Positions 15,666-22,255 of a DNA stretch of 24,421 bases are shown piece after piece (the stretch's first letter is position 1; each line of letters starts with the position of its first letter). The DNA is from HO2-45-28 sp964574495 (GTDB lineage: Bacteria > Patescibacteriota > Minisyncoccia > HO2-45-28): contig CAZNNT010000010.1 of assembly GCA_964574495.1 (NCBI GenBank), positions 1 through 24,421 of the forward strand. Direction: 5' to 3'. The position numbers and the translations under genes are program-made. The notes under the pieces were generated by a model that saw only the letters and a list, made by a program, of their open reading frames with translations, did not search any database and was not told the DNA's origin.

Positions 15666-17351
15666 ATGGTCAGAAAATTTTTATCGTCTTTTAACCGAGA
15701 GGTGGCCGGCGTTTATCAGGCCGCCTTGCTTATCGGTTTATCAAGCGTGGCCGCCAAATTTTTGGCGCTTTATCGCGACAGATTGCTTGCCGGCTCTTTT
15801 GGCGCCGGAGTCACTCTTGATATTTATTTTGCCGCTTTTCGCGTTCCGGATTTTTTATATTCGGTTCTGCTTATATTTTCAACCAGTGCCGCTATTCTTC
15901 CGATTTTTATAAAAAAAGAAAATAGCGGAGTAGGCGAAGTCAGGAAATTTATTTCACAAGTGTCCGGCCTTTTTTTTCTGGTTGCGGCTCTGCTGATTTC
16001 GGTCTCGTTTTTTTTAATGCCCTACATTTCAGCTTTTATCGCCCCGGGATTTTCTGCGGCGAGTTTTGGCCAACTTATCAATTTGAGCCGCGTGCTTCTT
16101 TTATCTCCTTTGCTTTTGGGTTTTTCAACTCTTGTTTCCAATGTCCTTCAAGCGCATAGCCGTTTTTTTATCTACGCTTTAAGCCCCATTCTCTATAATG
16201 TCGGTATCATAGCCGGCATTTTGTTTTTTTATCCGGCAATGGGCCTTTCGGGACTGGCTTGGGGCGTTGTGCTGGGCGCCTTGCTTCATTTTTTAATACA
16301 GGTGCCGAGTTTGGTTTCGCTCGGACTTTTTCCAGGCCTGACTTTTAAAATTTTCAGCCGAGATACACTGGATGTTTTTAAACTTTCCATGCCGCGTTCG
16401 GCCGGACTCGGTTTTAATCAGCTGGTTTTGATTGTTTTTACGGCCATGGCGTCAGCCATAGGCGCGGGCTCCATTGCTGTTTTTCAGCTGGCCTATAATT
16501 TATTCAGCATTCCCTTGAGCGTTGTGGGGCTGTCTTATAGTGTCGCCACTTTTCCGACCATGGCCCGTTTTTTTGTTGACGGCAAAAAAGAAGAATTTGT
16601 TTCGGGCGTTGTTTCTTCCCTGCGCCATATTATTTTTTGGTCGCTTCCGTTCGTGATTTTGTTTATAGTTTTACGCGCGCACATTGTCCGCGTAATTCTG
16701 GGCGCCGGAGTTTTCAGCTGGTCCGACACGCGGCTGACCGCGGCCGCTTTGGGATTATTCAGCGTATCCATATTGGCGCAGGGCATAGTTTTGCTTCTGG
16801 TGCGGGCGTTTTACGCCGCCGGACGCACCGCCTTTCCTCTTATCGTGAACGCTATTTCTGGTTTAGCAACCGTTGCTATGGCCGCGGGCGCTTTATATCT
16901 TTTCAAATCAAATACGGCCCTGCTTTTTTTTGGTAAACATATTTTACGCGTTGAGGATTTAAGCCAAACCTCCGTCCTTTTACTTGTACTGTCATTCAGC
17001 ATAGGCAGTGTTATTAATGCCGTTTTGCTGTGGTTTGGTTTTAACCGTTTTTTTAAGACCCTTGATGGAACGCTTTTACGTTCGTCTTTGCAAAACGCGG
17101 TTTCGGCCCTGATTTTAGGCGCGGTTTCCTACGGCGTTTTGCGAATAACCGGAGGATTTTTTGACCTTCAGACCTTTTTGGGCGTTTTTTTCCATGGAGC
17201 ATCGGCGGCGCTCTCCGGGCTTATTTCGGCCGGGGCATTTCTTTGGTTTTCGGGGAATCGCGAAATCCGCGACATAACCGAAGCTCTCGGCCATAAATTT
17301 TGGAAAAGCGAAGCCGTGGCGCCCGAGCCGAGAAGCGCTGCAGAGGGGTAG
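15666..17351 (+). CDS. murJ: Lipid II flippase MurJ
   Basis: A MOP-superfamily transporter that flips the peptidoglycan precursor lipid II to the outer face of the membrane. The start GVYQAALLIGLSSVAAKFLALYRDRLLAGSFGAG (read in parts) and the DIYFAAFRVPDFLYSVL box are typical MurJ, with about 14 hydrophobic segments. The FYAAGRTAFPLI box in the second half is also conserved. 561 residues, slightly longer than the usual 510-530, with a short soluble tail. It follows the ligase/TPR gene by 9 bases. Confidence 0.9.
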   Translation: MVRKFLSSFNREVAGVYQAALLIGLSSVAAKFLALYRDRLLAGSFGAGVTLDIYFAAFRVPDFLYSVLLIFSTSAAILPIFIKKENSGVGEVRKFISQVSGLFFLVAALLISVSFFLMPYISAFIAPGFSAASFGQLINLSRVLLLSPLLLGFSTLVSNVLQAHSRFFIYALSPILYNVGIIAGILFFYPAMGLSGLAWGVVLGALLHFLIQVPSLVSLGLFPGLTFKIFSRDTLDVFKLSMPRSAGLGFNQLVLIVFTAMASAIGAGSIAVFQLAYNLFSIPLSVVGLSYSVATFPTMARFFVDGKKEEFVSGVVSSLRHIIFWSLPFVILFIVLRAHIVRVILGAGVFSWSDTRLTAAALGLFSVSILAQGIVLLLVRAFYAAGRTAFPLIVNAISGLATVAMAAGALYLFKSNTALLFFGKHILRVEDLSQTSVLLLVLSFSIGSVINAVLLWFGFNRFFKTLDGTLLRSSLQNAVSALILGAVSYGVLRITGGFFDLQTFLGVFFHGASAALSGLISAGAFLWFSGNREIRDITEALGHKFWKSEAVAPEPRSAAEG

Positions 17352-17501
17352 GATATCGGCCGAATCCCAGAGGGCGGCTAAACATAAATGAAGCTCATTC
17401 CTTGGAAAGATTTATTAAAAAGATTTATCCCAACTTAAAACACAGAAAAAGAGTTTCGGACGCTAAAACTGTTTTAAAAAATATAAATGACAGGCAACTC
17501 A

Positions 17502-19328
17502 ATGGAACAATATAATATAAGGAATTTCTGTATTATAAGTCATGTTGACCACGGCAAGTCAACACTGGCTGACAGGTTTTTGGAATTGACAGGCACTATT
17601 GAGAAAAGAAAAATGCGCGAGCAGGTGCTTGACTCGATGGATCTTGAGCGCGAGCGCGGCATTACAATTAAGATGGCTCCCGTCTCAATGGCCTATCAGC
17701 TAAAAGCTAAAAGCTATCAGCTAAACTTAATTGACACGCCGGGACATGTTGATTTTTCCTACGAGGTTTCGCGGGCTCTAGCCGCGGCGGAAGGGGCGAT
17801 TCTTTTGGTTGACGCTACTCAAGGGGTTGAAGCCCAGACGATTTCTGTTCTGGATTTGGCTCAAGAACTTAATTTAAAAATAATACCGGCGGTCAATAAA
17901 ATTGATTTGCCCGGCGCCGACATCAAAAAAACAAAATCCGAGATCCAGAAAATTTTAAGCGTCGGAGCCGATGAAATTCTGGAGGTTTCCGGTAAAACCG
18001 GTCAAGGCGTTGAGGAACTTTTGCGGGCGGTCATTGAGCGCGTTCCACCCCCTCGGTTGGATGCAGGAAGTCCGGGCGATTCGGTCCCATCTTTAAACGC
18101 GGCTAGAGCCCTTGTTTTTGATTTTGAATATTCTTTGCATCAGGGGATCATCGCTTATATTCGGGTCTTCGGCGGCGTTTTTAAAAAAAACGACGAAGTT
18201 AAATTGGCGCGCTCGGGCACGAAATTTAAGATTCAAGAGACGGGAATTTTTAAGCCCAACCGTTCTCCCGTGCTTGATTTAAGCGCGGGGGAAATAGGAT
18301 ACGCGGTCACCAATATTAAAGACGCGGCTTCGGTAAAAATAGGCGACACCCTGACTTCGTCGGCAAACCCGATGCCGGCTCTTGCTGGTTATCGCGAAAC
18401 GCAGCCGGTTGTTTGGACCAGCGTTTACCCCATTTCTGAAGATGATTTCTCTGATTTTAAAAAAGCGATTTTACGCCTGCATTTAAGCGATTCCTCATTT
18501 TCTTACGAAGAGGAATCGTCAAGCGTATTGGGCCGCGGAATGCGCCTGGGTTTTTTGGGAATGCTGCATTTGGAAATAAATTTGGAGCGGCTCAAGAGGG
18601 AATACGGCATCAATGTCGTGGCCGCCTCTCCCACCGTGGCTTATGAAGTGAGCGTCAAGGGCGGAGAAACAAAAAAAATTTTTACACCTTCCGAATTTCC
18701 GGACGACCACTCTTTGATTTCGGTTCAGGAACAATGGCTGAATTTTAAACTTATTTTCCCCTCCGAATATTTGGGCTCGGGTTTTAAGATTATACAAAAA
18801 CACGAAGGAAGGGTTTCTCACACCGACACCTTCGGCGAAAACCGTATTCTGGTTCAAGCCGAGATGCCGCTGCGGGAACTTATGCGCGATTTTTTTGATG
18901 AAATTAAAAGCGCCACTTCCGGTTACGCCTCTTTTTCTTATGCGCTTGCCGGCTGGCGCAAGGCCGATGTCGTGCGTCTTGATTTGCTGGTGCACGGGGA
19001 ACGCGTTCCTGCTTTCAGCCGCGTCGTGTCCAGGTCTGGAGTTGAACGCGAAGCCAAAGAGGCGGTTGAAAAACTTTATTCTATTTTGCCCAGAGAGCTT
19101 TTCAGCGTTAAGATCCAGGCCTCGGCTCTCGGACGCATCATTGCTTCGCGAACGCTCCCGGCCCTTAAAAAAGACGTTACCGGGTATTTATACGGCGGCG
19201 ACAGGACCAGAAAAATGAAACTCTGGTCTAAACAAAAAAAGGGGAAGAAGCGGCTTAAAGAATCGGGCAGCGTAGCTATCCCTCACGATGTTTTCATTCA
19301 AATGATACGGCGGGGGCGGCCCCGTTAA
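17502..19328 (+). CDS. lepA: Elongation factor 4 (LepA)
   Basis: A ribosome-associated GTPase thought to act on stalled or misplaced translocation. G1 is SHVDHGKST, G2 lies in ERERGITIK, G3 is DTPGHVDF and G4 NKID. The LepA-specific C-terminal domain ends with the basic tail KKGKKRLKESGSVAIPHDVF. 608 residues, normal. The ATG at 17502 is chosen because MEQYNIRNFCIISHVDHGKS starts the family alignment; an ATG 15 bases earlier is possible. Residues about 64-75 (AYQLKAKSYQLN) hold an extra segment encoded by CTAAAAG heptamers just before DTPGH. The 150-base gap upstream shows a TATAAA (17482-17487) and no clear gene. Confidence 0.96.
   Translation: MEQYNIRNFCIISHVDHGKSTLADRFLELTGTIEKRKMREQVLDSMDLERERGITIKMAPVSMAYQLKAKSYQLNLIDTPGHVDFSYEVSRALAAAEGAILLVDATQGVEAQTISVLDLAQELNLKIIPAVNKIDLPGADIKKTKSEIQKILSVGADEILEVSGKTGQGVEELLRAVIERVPPPRLDAGSPGDSVPSLNAARALVFDFEYSLHQGIIAYIRVFGGVFKKNDEVKLARSGTKFKIQETGIFKPNRSPVLDLSAGEIGYAVTNIKDAASVKIGDTLTSSANPMPALAGYRETQPVVWTSVYPISEDDFSDFKKAILRLHLSDSSFSYEEESSSVLGRGMRLGFLGMLHLEINLERLKREYGINVVAASPTVAYEVSVKGGETKKIFTPSEFPDDHSLISVQEQWLNFKLIFPSEYLGSGFKIIQKHEGRVSHTDTFGENRILVQAEMPLRELMRDFFDEIKSATSGYASFSYALAGWRKADVVRLDLLVHGERVPAFSRVVSRSGVEREAKEAVEKLYSILPRELFSVKIQASALGRIIASRTLPALKKDVTGYLYGGDRTRKMKLWSKQKKGKKRLKESGSVAIPHDVFIQMIRRGRPR
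17693..17727. repeat. Tandem heptamers inside lepA
   Basis: Five 7-base units: CTATCAG, CTAAAAG, CTAAAAG, CTATCAG, CTAAACT. They are read in frame as YQLKAKSYQLN, so YQL appears twice. The same heptamer is in pth, where it gives LKAKSYKLKA. Confidence 0.75.
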
Positions 19329-19341
19329 AATCCAGACGGCT

Positions 19342-19452
19342 CTATCGAAATAACGGAATGAAAAGGAAGATAACCATTCCGATTATGGCTAAAACGCTTA
19401 TGGTCGTCCAAATTACGCCGTATTTTCTTTTGTGTCTGGGATTTAAAAACAT
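19342..19452 (-). CDS. 36-residue single-pass membrane peptide
   Basis: An open frame of 36 codons reads MFLNPRHKRKYGVIWTTI, then a hydrophobic stretch VLAIIGMVIFLFIPLF and a final Arg. The basic N terminus and single hydrophobic helix predict an inner-membrane peptide with the N terminus inside. It is too short for usual gene callers. Support: a TATAAA (19468-19463) lies 10 bases before the ATG, matching the leaderless pattern of neighbours, and the composition is that of a real small membrane protein. I have the impression that similar peptides occur in other Parcubacteria, but this is recollection, not a search. Function unknown; its position beside the FtsB-like gene suggests an envelope or division link. 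Confidence 0.6.
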   Translation of the reverse strand: MFLNPRHKRKYGVIWTTISVLAIIGMVIFLFIPLFR

Positions 19453-19478
19453 ATTATTATTGTTTATAATAACTTAAA
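19453..19478. promoter_or_regulatory. Shared divergent promoter, 26 bases between start codons
   Basis: TATAAT (19465-19470) serves the plus strand, with its ATG 8 bases later. On the minus strand, TATAAA (19468-19463) overlaps it and lies 10 bases from the small-peptide ATG. Both transcripts would be leaderless and probably compete for polymerase. Confidence 0.5.
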
Positions 19479-19877
19479 ATGCGGAATTTCCAAAATAGAA
19501 AGGCATCAAGGCGGCTTTATTCCTTGCCGATTCTGATAGCGATGTTTTTTGGAATTGTGTTTTTGGGCCAATCCGCTTTTAAAGCGTATTTAAAAACCAG
19601 AGGAGCGCGCGAGGTTTATATGGGAGTGACTCGCGAACTCCAAGAGCTGGCCGTAAAGAAGTCGGATCTGGAAAAGCGGCTGGCTTATCTTTCCACCTCT
19701 TACGGCCTTGAGCGTGAACTGCGCCGCCAATTTGGATTGGTTAAAGACGGCGAAGGATTGATTGTTATTATTGATCGGCAAACACCGGTCGCCTCGAACG
19801 AAAATGGCGGTATGCTTGAATCCTTTTTTGCTAAAATGGAAGATTTTTTAAAAAAGTTTTTTAATACCGGCCAATGA
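19479..19877 (+). CDS. FtsB/DivIC-type septum formation initiator
   Basis: A bitopic division protein. A basic N terminus is followed by one membrane helix (about residues 14-32), then a coiled-coil region (VTRELQELAVKKSDLEKRL) and the family box STSYGLERELRRQFGLVKDGE, which matches the LxxYGIExxAREKLGLVKPGE pattern of FtsB/DivIC. In other bacteria these proteins link FtsL and FtsQ/DivIB to septal wall synthesis. 132 residues, with a C-terminal extension ending in a short amphipathic stretch. TATAAT lies 8 bases before the ATG. The stop overlaps the next start (ATGA). Confidence 0.82.
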   Translation: MRNFQNRKASRRLYSLPILIAMFFGIVFLGQSAFKAYLKTRGAREVYMGVTRELQELAVKKSDLEKRLAYLSTSYGLERELRRQFGLVKDGEGLIVIIDRQTPVASNENGGMLESFFAKMEDFLKKFFNTGQ

Positions 19878-20413
19878 GGCGTTTCTTTTACATTATAGTA
19901 GTTTCGGCCGTGTTTTTGCTTTTACTTTTATTTTTTGGCGGCATTAACATCAGCCCGGCTATGCAAGTAAACGGACACTATATAAAAAGCGGCGATTATC
20001 ATAGTCGTCTATCCGGATTTGAATTTTACGGCAAGCAAACTTCTCCGAAGGGATTTGAAGAGGAGGCCATCAGAAAGGGGGTTATAATGTCTTTGATAAT
20101 TGATAAATTGGTTGAGTTTGAGCTTGAAGCGCGCGATATTGAAAAAAATGAGGCCGACAAAAAAGTTGAAGCGGTTTTAAGCGAAGAGTCGGGAAACATT
20201 GAAAAAGCCGCTTTGGAGTTTTACGGTTGGAGCATCGGTGAATTTAAAAAATTTGTTCTTTTGCCGCAGGCGCGTCAGGACATCTTGTCGGAAGTTCTGC
20301 GAGAAGAGGGCGGAGATTTTAACGAGTGGTTAAACGGCGCTCTGGTCAAGGCCGATGTCAAAATTTATTCTTTGCCGTATGAGTGGATAGACGGCGTGCT
20401 GGTTAAAAAATGA
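19874..20413 (+). CDS. Anchored protein with SurA-N-like region
   Basis: One N-terminal membrane helix (about residues 5-24, FYIIVVSAVFLLLLLFFGG) is followed by MQVNGHYIKSGDYHSRL, resembling the start of the SurA/PrsA chaperone N domain (VNGxxIxxxEF). A helical, Glu/Lys-rich body follows. No PPIase (parvulin) domain is present, so this would be a chaperone-like module only. 179 residues. It overlaps the FtsB-like gene by 4 bases (ATGA), so the two are translated in concert. The tRNA-Gly starts 5 bases after the stop. Function unproven. Confidence 0.5.
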   Translation: MRRFFYIIVVSAVFLLLLLFFGGINISPAMQVNGHYIKSGDYHSRLSGFEFYGKQTSPKGFEEEAIRKGVIMSLIIDKLVEFELEARDIEKNEADKKVEAVLSEESGNIEKAALEFYGWSIGEFKKFVLLPQARQDILSEVLREEGGDFNEWLNGALVKADVKIYSLPYEWIDGVLVKK

Positions 20414-20417
20414 TTTT

Positions 20418-20488
20418 GCGGGTATGGTCTAATGGCATGATGCGACCTTCCCAAGGTTGAGAAGGGGGTTCGATTCCCCCTACCCGCA
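20418..20488 (+). tRNA. tRNA-Gly(CCC)
   Basis: Acceptor GCGGGTA/TACCCGC, anticodon stem CGACC/GGTTG with loop TTCCCAA giving anticodon CCC, T arm GGGGG-TTCGATT-CCCCC. Discriminator A at 20488; CCA is not encoded. It marks the border between the housekeeping genes and the repeat-rich region to the right. Confidence 0.93.
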
Positions 20489-20547
20489 CACTATTGGACT
20501 TTTGACGTTTTAGCCGCGCTAAAGTTATTTAAATTTCAAAAATCTTG

Positions 20548-20558
20548 GAGGTTCTAAC
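20548..20558. repeat. GAGGTTCTAAC repeat family
   Basis: The 11-mer GAGGTTCTAAC occurs at 20548-20558, 20651-20661, 20977-20987 and 21265-21275, with a broken copy (GAGGTTCT) at 21628-21635. Two copies continue as (A/G)TCGT; two form the downstream edge of minus-strand terminators. All lie between tRNA-Gly and 21640. Confidence 0.75.
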
Positions 20559-20660
20559 ATCGTTACATTCCCTGTATAGGGAAAGAGAATCGCTTTTTAC
20601 GCCGACGATAATTTCTTCTGAAAAAGAAAGGATATTGTGATAGTTCAATAGAGGTTCTAA

Positions 20661-20691
20661 CAAAAAAGCGGTTTGATATTATCGCACCGCC
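20661..20691 (-). terminator. Terminator of the small membrane protein gene
   Basis: On the minus strand GCGGT pairs with ACCGC (20690-20686 with 20672-20668) followed by TTTTTTG. It stands just after the stop at 20700 and is nearly the same sequence as the terminator at 21275-21305. Confidence 0.8.
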
Positions 20692-20699
20692 TTTGTTTT

Positions 20700-20903
20700 T
20701 TATTTCAATAAGAAATTTTTGATTTCGACTAATGTATTTGAAGCAACTGTTAGGCCAACGCATATGTAATATACAACACCGTAAATGCCTAATCCTAGAA
20801 AGATAGAGGCGAGGAGTTTATCTGTGAATAAATAAATCCCGAGAAAAATCAAGATTCCAATGGGAATAGTTGTCCAAAATGCTAGCCACCCTTTATTTTT
20901 CAT
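20700..20903 (-). CDS. Small membrane protein, unknown function
   Basis: 67 residues with two predicted membrane helices, WTTIPIGILIFLGIYLF and FLGLGIYGVVYYICVGL, and a short charged C terminus. AAAGGAG stands 6 bases before the ATG at 20903, a terminator follows the stop, and both support a real gene. I do not recognise the family. It lies between tRNA-Gly and a tRNA 3' remnant, in a region of short repeats, so it may be cargo of an old insertion. Superinfection or toxin/antitoxin roles cannot be judged from sequence. Confidence 0.65.
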   Translation of the reverse strand: MKNKGWLAFWTTIPIGILIFLGIYLFTDKLLASIFLGLGIYGVVYYICVGLTVASNTLVEIKNFLLK

Positions 20904-20968
20904 TTTTTCTCCTTTCGTTTAAAGAACTCCGTTTGCACCTCTTTAAAGGTAACAAAATAAAAAAAATT

Positions 20969-21001
20969 ACGCAAGCGAGGTTCTAACGTCGTCTATAAAA
21001 G
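20969..21001. repeat. 'Empty-site' copy of the locus at 21620
   Basis: ACGCAAGCGAGGTTCT (20969-20984), AAC, then GTCGTCTATAAAAG (20988-21001). The same left and right blocks flank two palindromic elements at 21620-21713. The stretch 20904-21322 has no gene I can support: it holds this site, two tRNA 3' remnants, a long hairpin and a terminator. Confidence 0.65.
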
Positions 21002-21053
21002 TGCACTAGCGTAAATCCCAATGTTAAAGTTTGTATGGGGGCAAGCACAAGGC

Positions 21054-21078
21054 GCGAGTTCGATTCTCGCCACTCGCA
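21054..21078 (+). pseudogene. tRNA 3'-half remnant 1
   Basis: A perfect T arm, GCGAG-TTCGATT-CTCGC, followed by CACTCGC and A, as in the last 25 bases of a tRNA. No matching 5' half (D and anticodon arms) precedes it. The acceptor strand is close to that of tRNA-Gly upstream (TACCCGC). Confidence 0.5.
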
Positions 21079-21101
21079 TCAATGTGATAGCAACTTCGCT
21101 T

Positions 21102-21162
21102 CTTGTCACGGGATCCTCGAAAAATATTGTCGCGCTTCGCGCTCTGTATTTTTCGGGACAAG
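21102..21162. other. Long imperfect hairpin
   Basis: CTTGTC/GACAAG at the base, CGAAAAATA/TATTTTTCG (21118-21126 and 21147-21155) in the middle, GCGC/GCGC near the tip. It fills most of the space between the two tRNA remnants. Role unknown. Confidence 0.5.
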
Positions 21163-21170
21163 CAAGTGAC

Positions 21171-21195
21171 GCGGTTTTGATTACCGCTACTCGCA
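21171..21195 (+). pseudogene. tRNA 3'-half remnant 2
   Basis: GCGGT-TTTGATT-ACCGC (T arm with altered loop) followed by TACTCGC and A. The stem differs from remnant 1 but is fully paired. No 5' half is seen. Confidence 0.4.
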
Positions 21196-21274
21196 CAGGG
21201 AAAGAGAAGCGTTTTAAGCGCAAAACAACTTTTTGTTGTAAATAAAGAGTCGCCCAGTTTTTAAGAGGTTCTAA

Positions 21275-21305
21275 CAAAAAAGCGGCTTGATGTTATCGCG
21301 CCGCT
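21275..21305 (-). terminator. Terminator of the CxxC membrane protein gene
   Basis: On the minus strand AGCGGC (21305-21300) pairs with GCCGCT (21286-21281), followed by TTTTTG. Relative to the terminator at 20661 one stem pair changes T-A to C-G on both sides. Confidence 0.8.
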
Positions 21306-21322
21306 TGAAATGTATAGATGCC

Positions 21323-21550
21323 TTAGTTGTCATCGTCTTCGTCGTCTTCCTTTTCGGTTGCAACGAACTTGTGATTACACTTCGGGCACTGTGTTTTAAT
21401 AGACGCAGGTCTTGCAGAAAACAAGAAGAATAGGAGACCAAGAAACGCCCATAAACTATGAGTAAGCCAAAAAACAAATCCGACCAATGCAACTATGCCC
21501 AAGTTCATCACAGCCCATGCCCACATATTGTCGCCTTTTCTCTTCGCCAT
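21323..21550 (-). CDS. Small membrane protein with CxxC motif and acidic tail
   Basis: 75 residues: a basic start, two hydrophobic helices (MNLGIVALVGFVFWLTH and LWAFLGLLFFLFSA), then CPKCNHKFVATEK and a tail of Glu/Asp. CPKC is half of a zinc-ribbon-like knuckle, so metal binding might need a dimer. AGAGGGG precedes the ATG at 21550 and a terminator follows the stop. Family and function unknown. Its terminator is a near copy of that of the small membrane gene at 20700, so the two units may share an origin. Confidence 0.65.
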   Translation of the reverse strand: MAKRKGDNMWAWAVMNLGIVALVGFVFWLTHSLWAFLGLLFFLFSARPASIKTQCPKCNHKFVATEKEDDEDDDN

Positions 21551-21619
21551 TTTTATCCCCTCTAACGAGATTTGATTCTAGGTGGCATGTTAGCGTCTAA
21601 CAAGTTTGATGTCAATAGC

Positions 21620-21713
21620 ACGCAAGAGAGGTTCTCCTTCTTCGCTAAAGCCTCGAAGGACGCAGTAACACTTGCCCGCCGTAGCCTTGGCGAAGGCGGG
21701 TCGTCTATAAAAG
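21620..21713. repeat. Two adjacent palindromic elements in a 'filled' site
   Basis: Left block ACGCAAGAGAGGTTCT (21620-21635) and right block GTCGTCTATAAAAG (21700-21713) match the empty site at 20969-21001. Between them are TCCTTC/GAAGGA with inner GCT/AGC (21635-21660) and CCCGCC/GGCGGG with inner GCC/GGC (21675-21700), the latter in the opposite orientation. An open frame across this stretch (21572-21754) is only a translation of the repeats. Confidence 0.75.
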
Positions 21714-21783
21714 CACATAAGAAAGCCCTTTTTATACACAGTTTCTTTGATTAAAGCGGTTAGGCGCCGGGGAATTTTTCGGG

Positions 21784-21789
21784 TATAAT
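21784..21789 (+). promoter_or_regulatory. -10 box before the gene at 21798
   Basis: TATAAT, 8 bases before the ATG at 21798; no clear -35. The transcript would be leaderless or nearly so. Confidence 0.5.
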
Positions 21790-21797
21790 AAAATCAT

Positions 21798-22250
21798 ATG
21801 ACTTCAAAAAATAGCGCAGTTTTAATCATTTTTATCGTTTTGGTTGTCGCTGTTGTCTATTTTTGGCAGGCCGGGTCCAGGCAAGCCGGAGAAACATCGG
21901 CGGTCATTGACACCGATACACCGTTTCATTTTCAGGCGATTATTACATCTATTGATGCCGGAGGTAAACTATACTTTGTTTCCGGTTTTGACAGCGACCT
22001 GCTTTTGAAAAAAGAAGCGATTATCCGTCGGGACGCGACCATTCAGATTACGGCGGGCACGCAATTCGCGAAACTTGAATTCAGCGGCGAATCCGACGGG
22101 CGAGGGGGGCAGAAATTGATTGCGAGCCCCGCGGTTTTTTCAGACGCGCATGTCGGCGATCCTATTATGGTTAAGGCGGCAGAGGCGTATCGGAACTCGC
22201 GCGTTATCACGGCAGGCGCCATAGATATTCTTCCGCTTTTCACACAGTAA
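21798..22250 (+). CDS. Membrane-anchored extracytoplasmic protein, unknown function
   Basis: 150 residues with one N-terminal helix (about residues 8-25, AVLIIFIVLVVAVVYFW) and a soluble, beta-rich domain outside. The domain alternates short strands (FHFQAIITSIDAGGKLYFVSG, ATIQITAGTQFAKLEFSG in parts) in a way that suggests an OB-like or small barrel fold, as in DUF5666-type proteins, but I cannot assign it firmly. The next gene starts 5 bases after the stop, so the two are probably one exported-protein operon. Confidence 0.6.
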   Translation: MTSKNSAVLIIFIVLVVAVVYFWQAGSRQAGETSAVIDTDTPFHFQAIITSIDAGGKLYFVSGFDSDLLLKKEAIIRRDATIQITAGTQFAKLEFSGESDGRGGQKLIASPAVFSDAHVGDPIMVKAAEAYRNSRVITAGAIDILPLFTQ

Positions 22251-22255
22251 TTAAA

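Noticed and set aside
17300..17515. 71-codon frame bridging murJ and lepA
   Set aside because: Its first half is murJ in another frame and it overlaps the lepA start; no start signal of its own. A 16-codon frame from 17388 (MKLIPWKDLLKRFIPT) in the same gap has no supporting evidence either.
21021..21245. 74-codon frame over the tRNA remnants
   Set aside because: It runs through the tRNA 3' remnants and a long hairpin; structure explains the sequence better than coding.
20548..21275. GAGGTTCTAAC repeats as a CRISPR array
   Set aside because: Units are 11 bases, spacing is irregular (about 100-330 bases), some spacers contain genes, and no cas genes are present.
21572..21754. 60-codon frame downstream of the CxxC protein
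   Set aside because: Most of it is the translation of the two palindromic elements; no Shine-Dalgarno or promoter.
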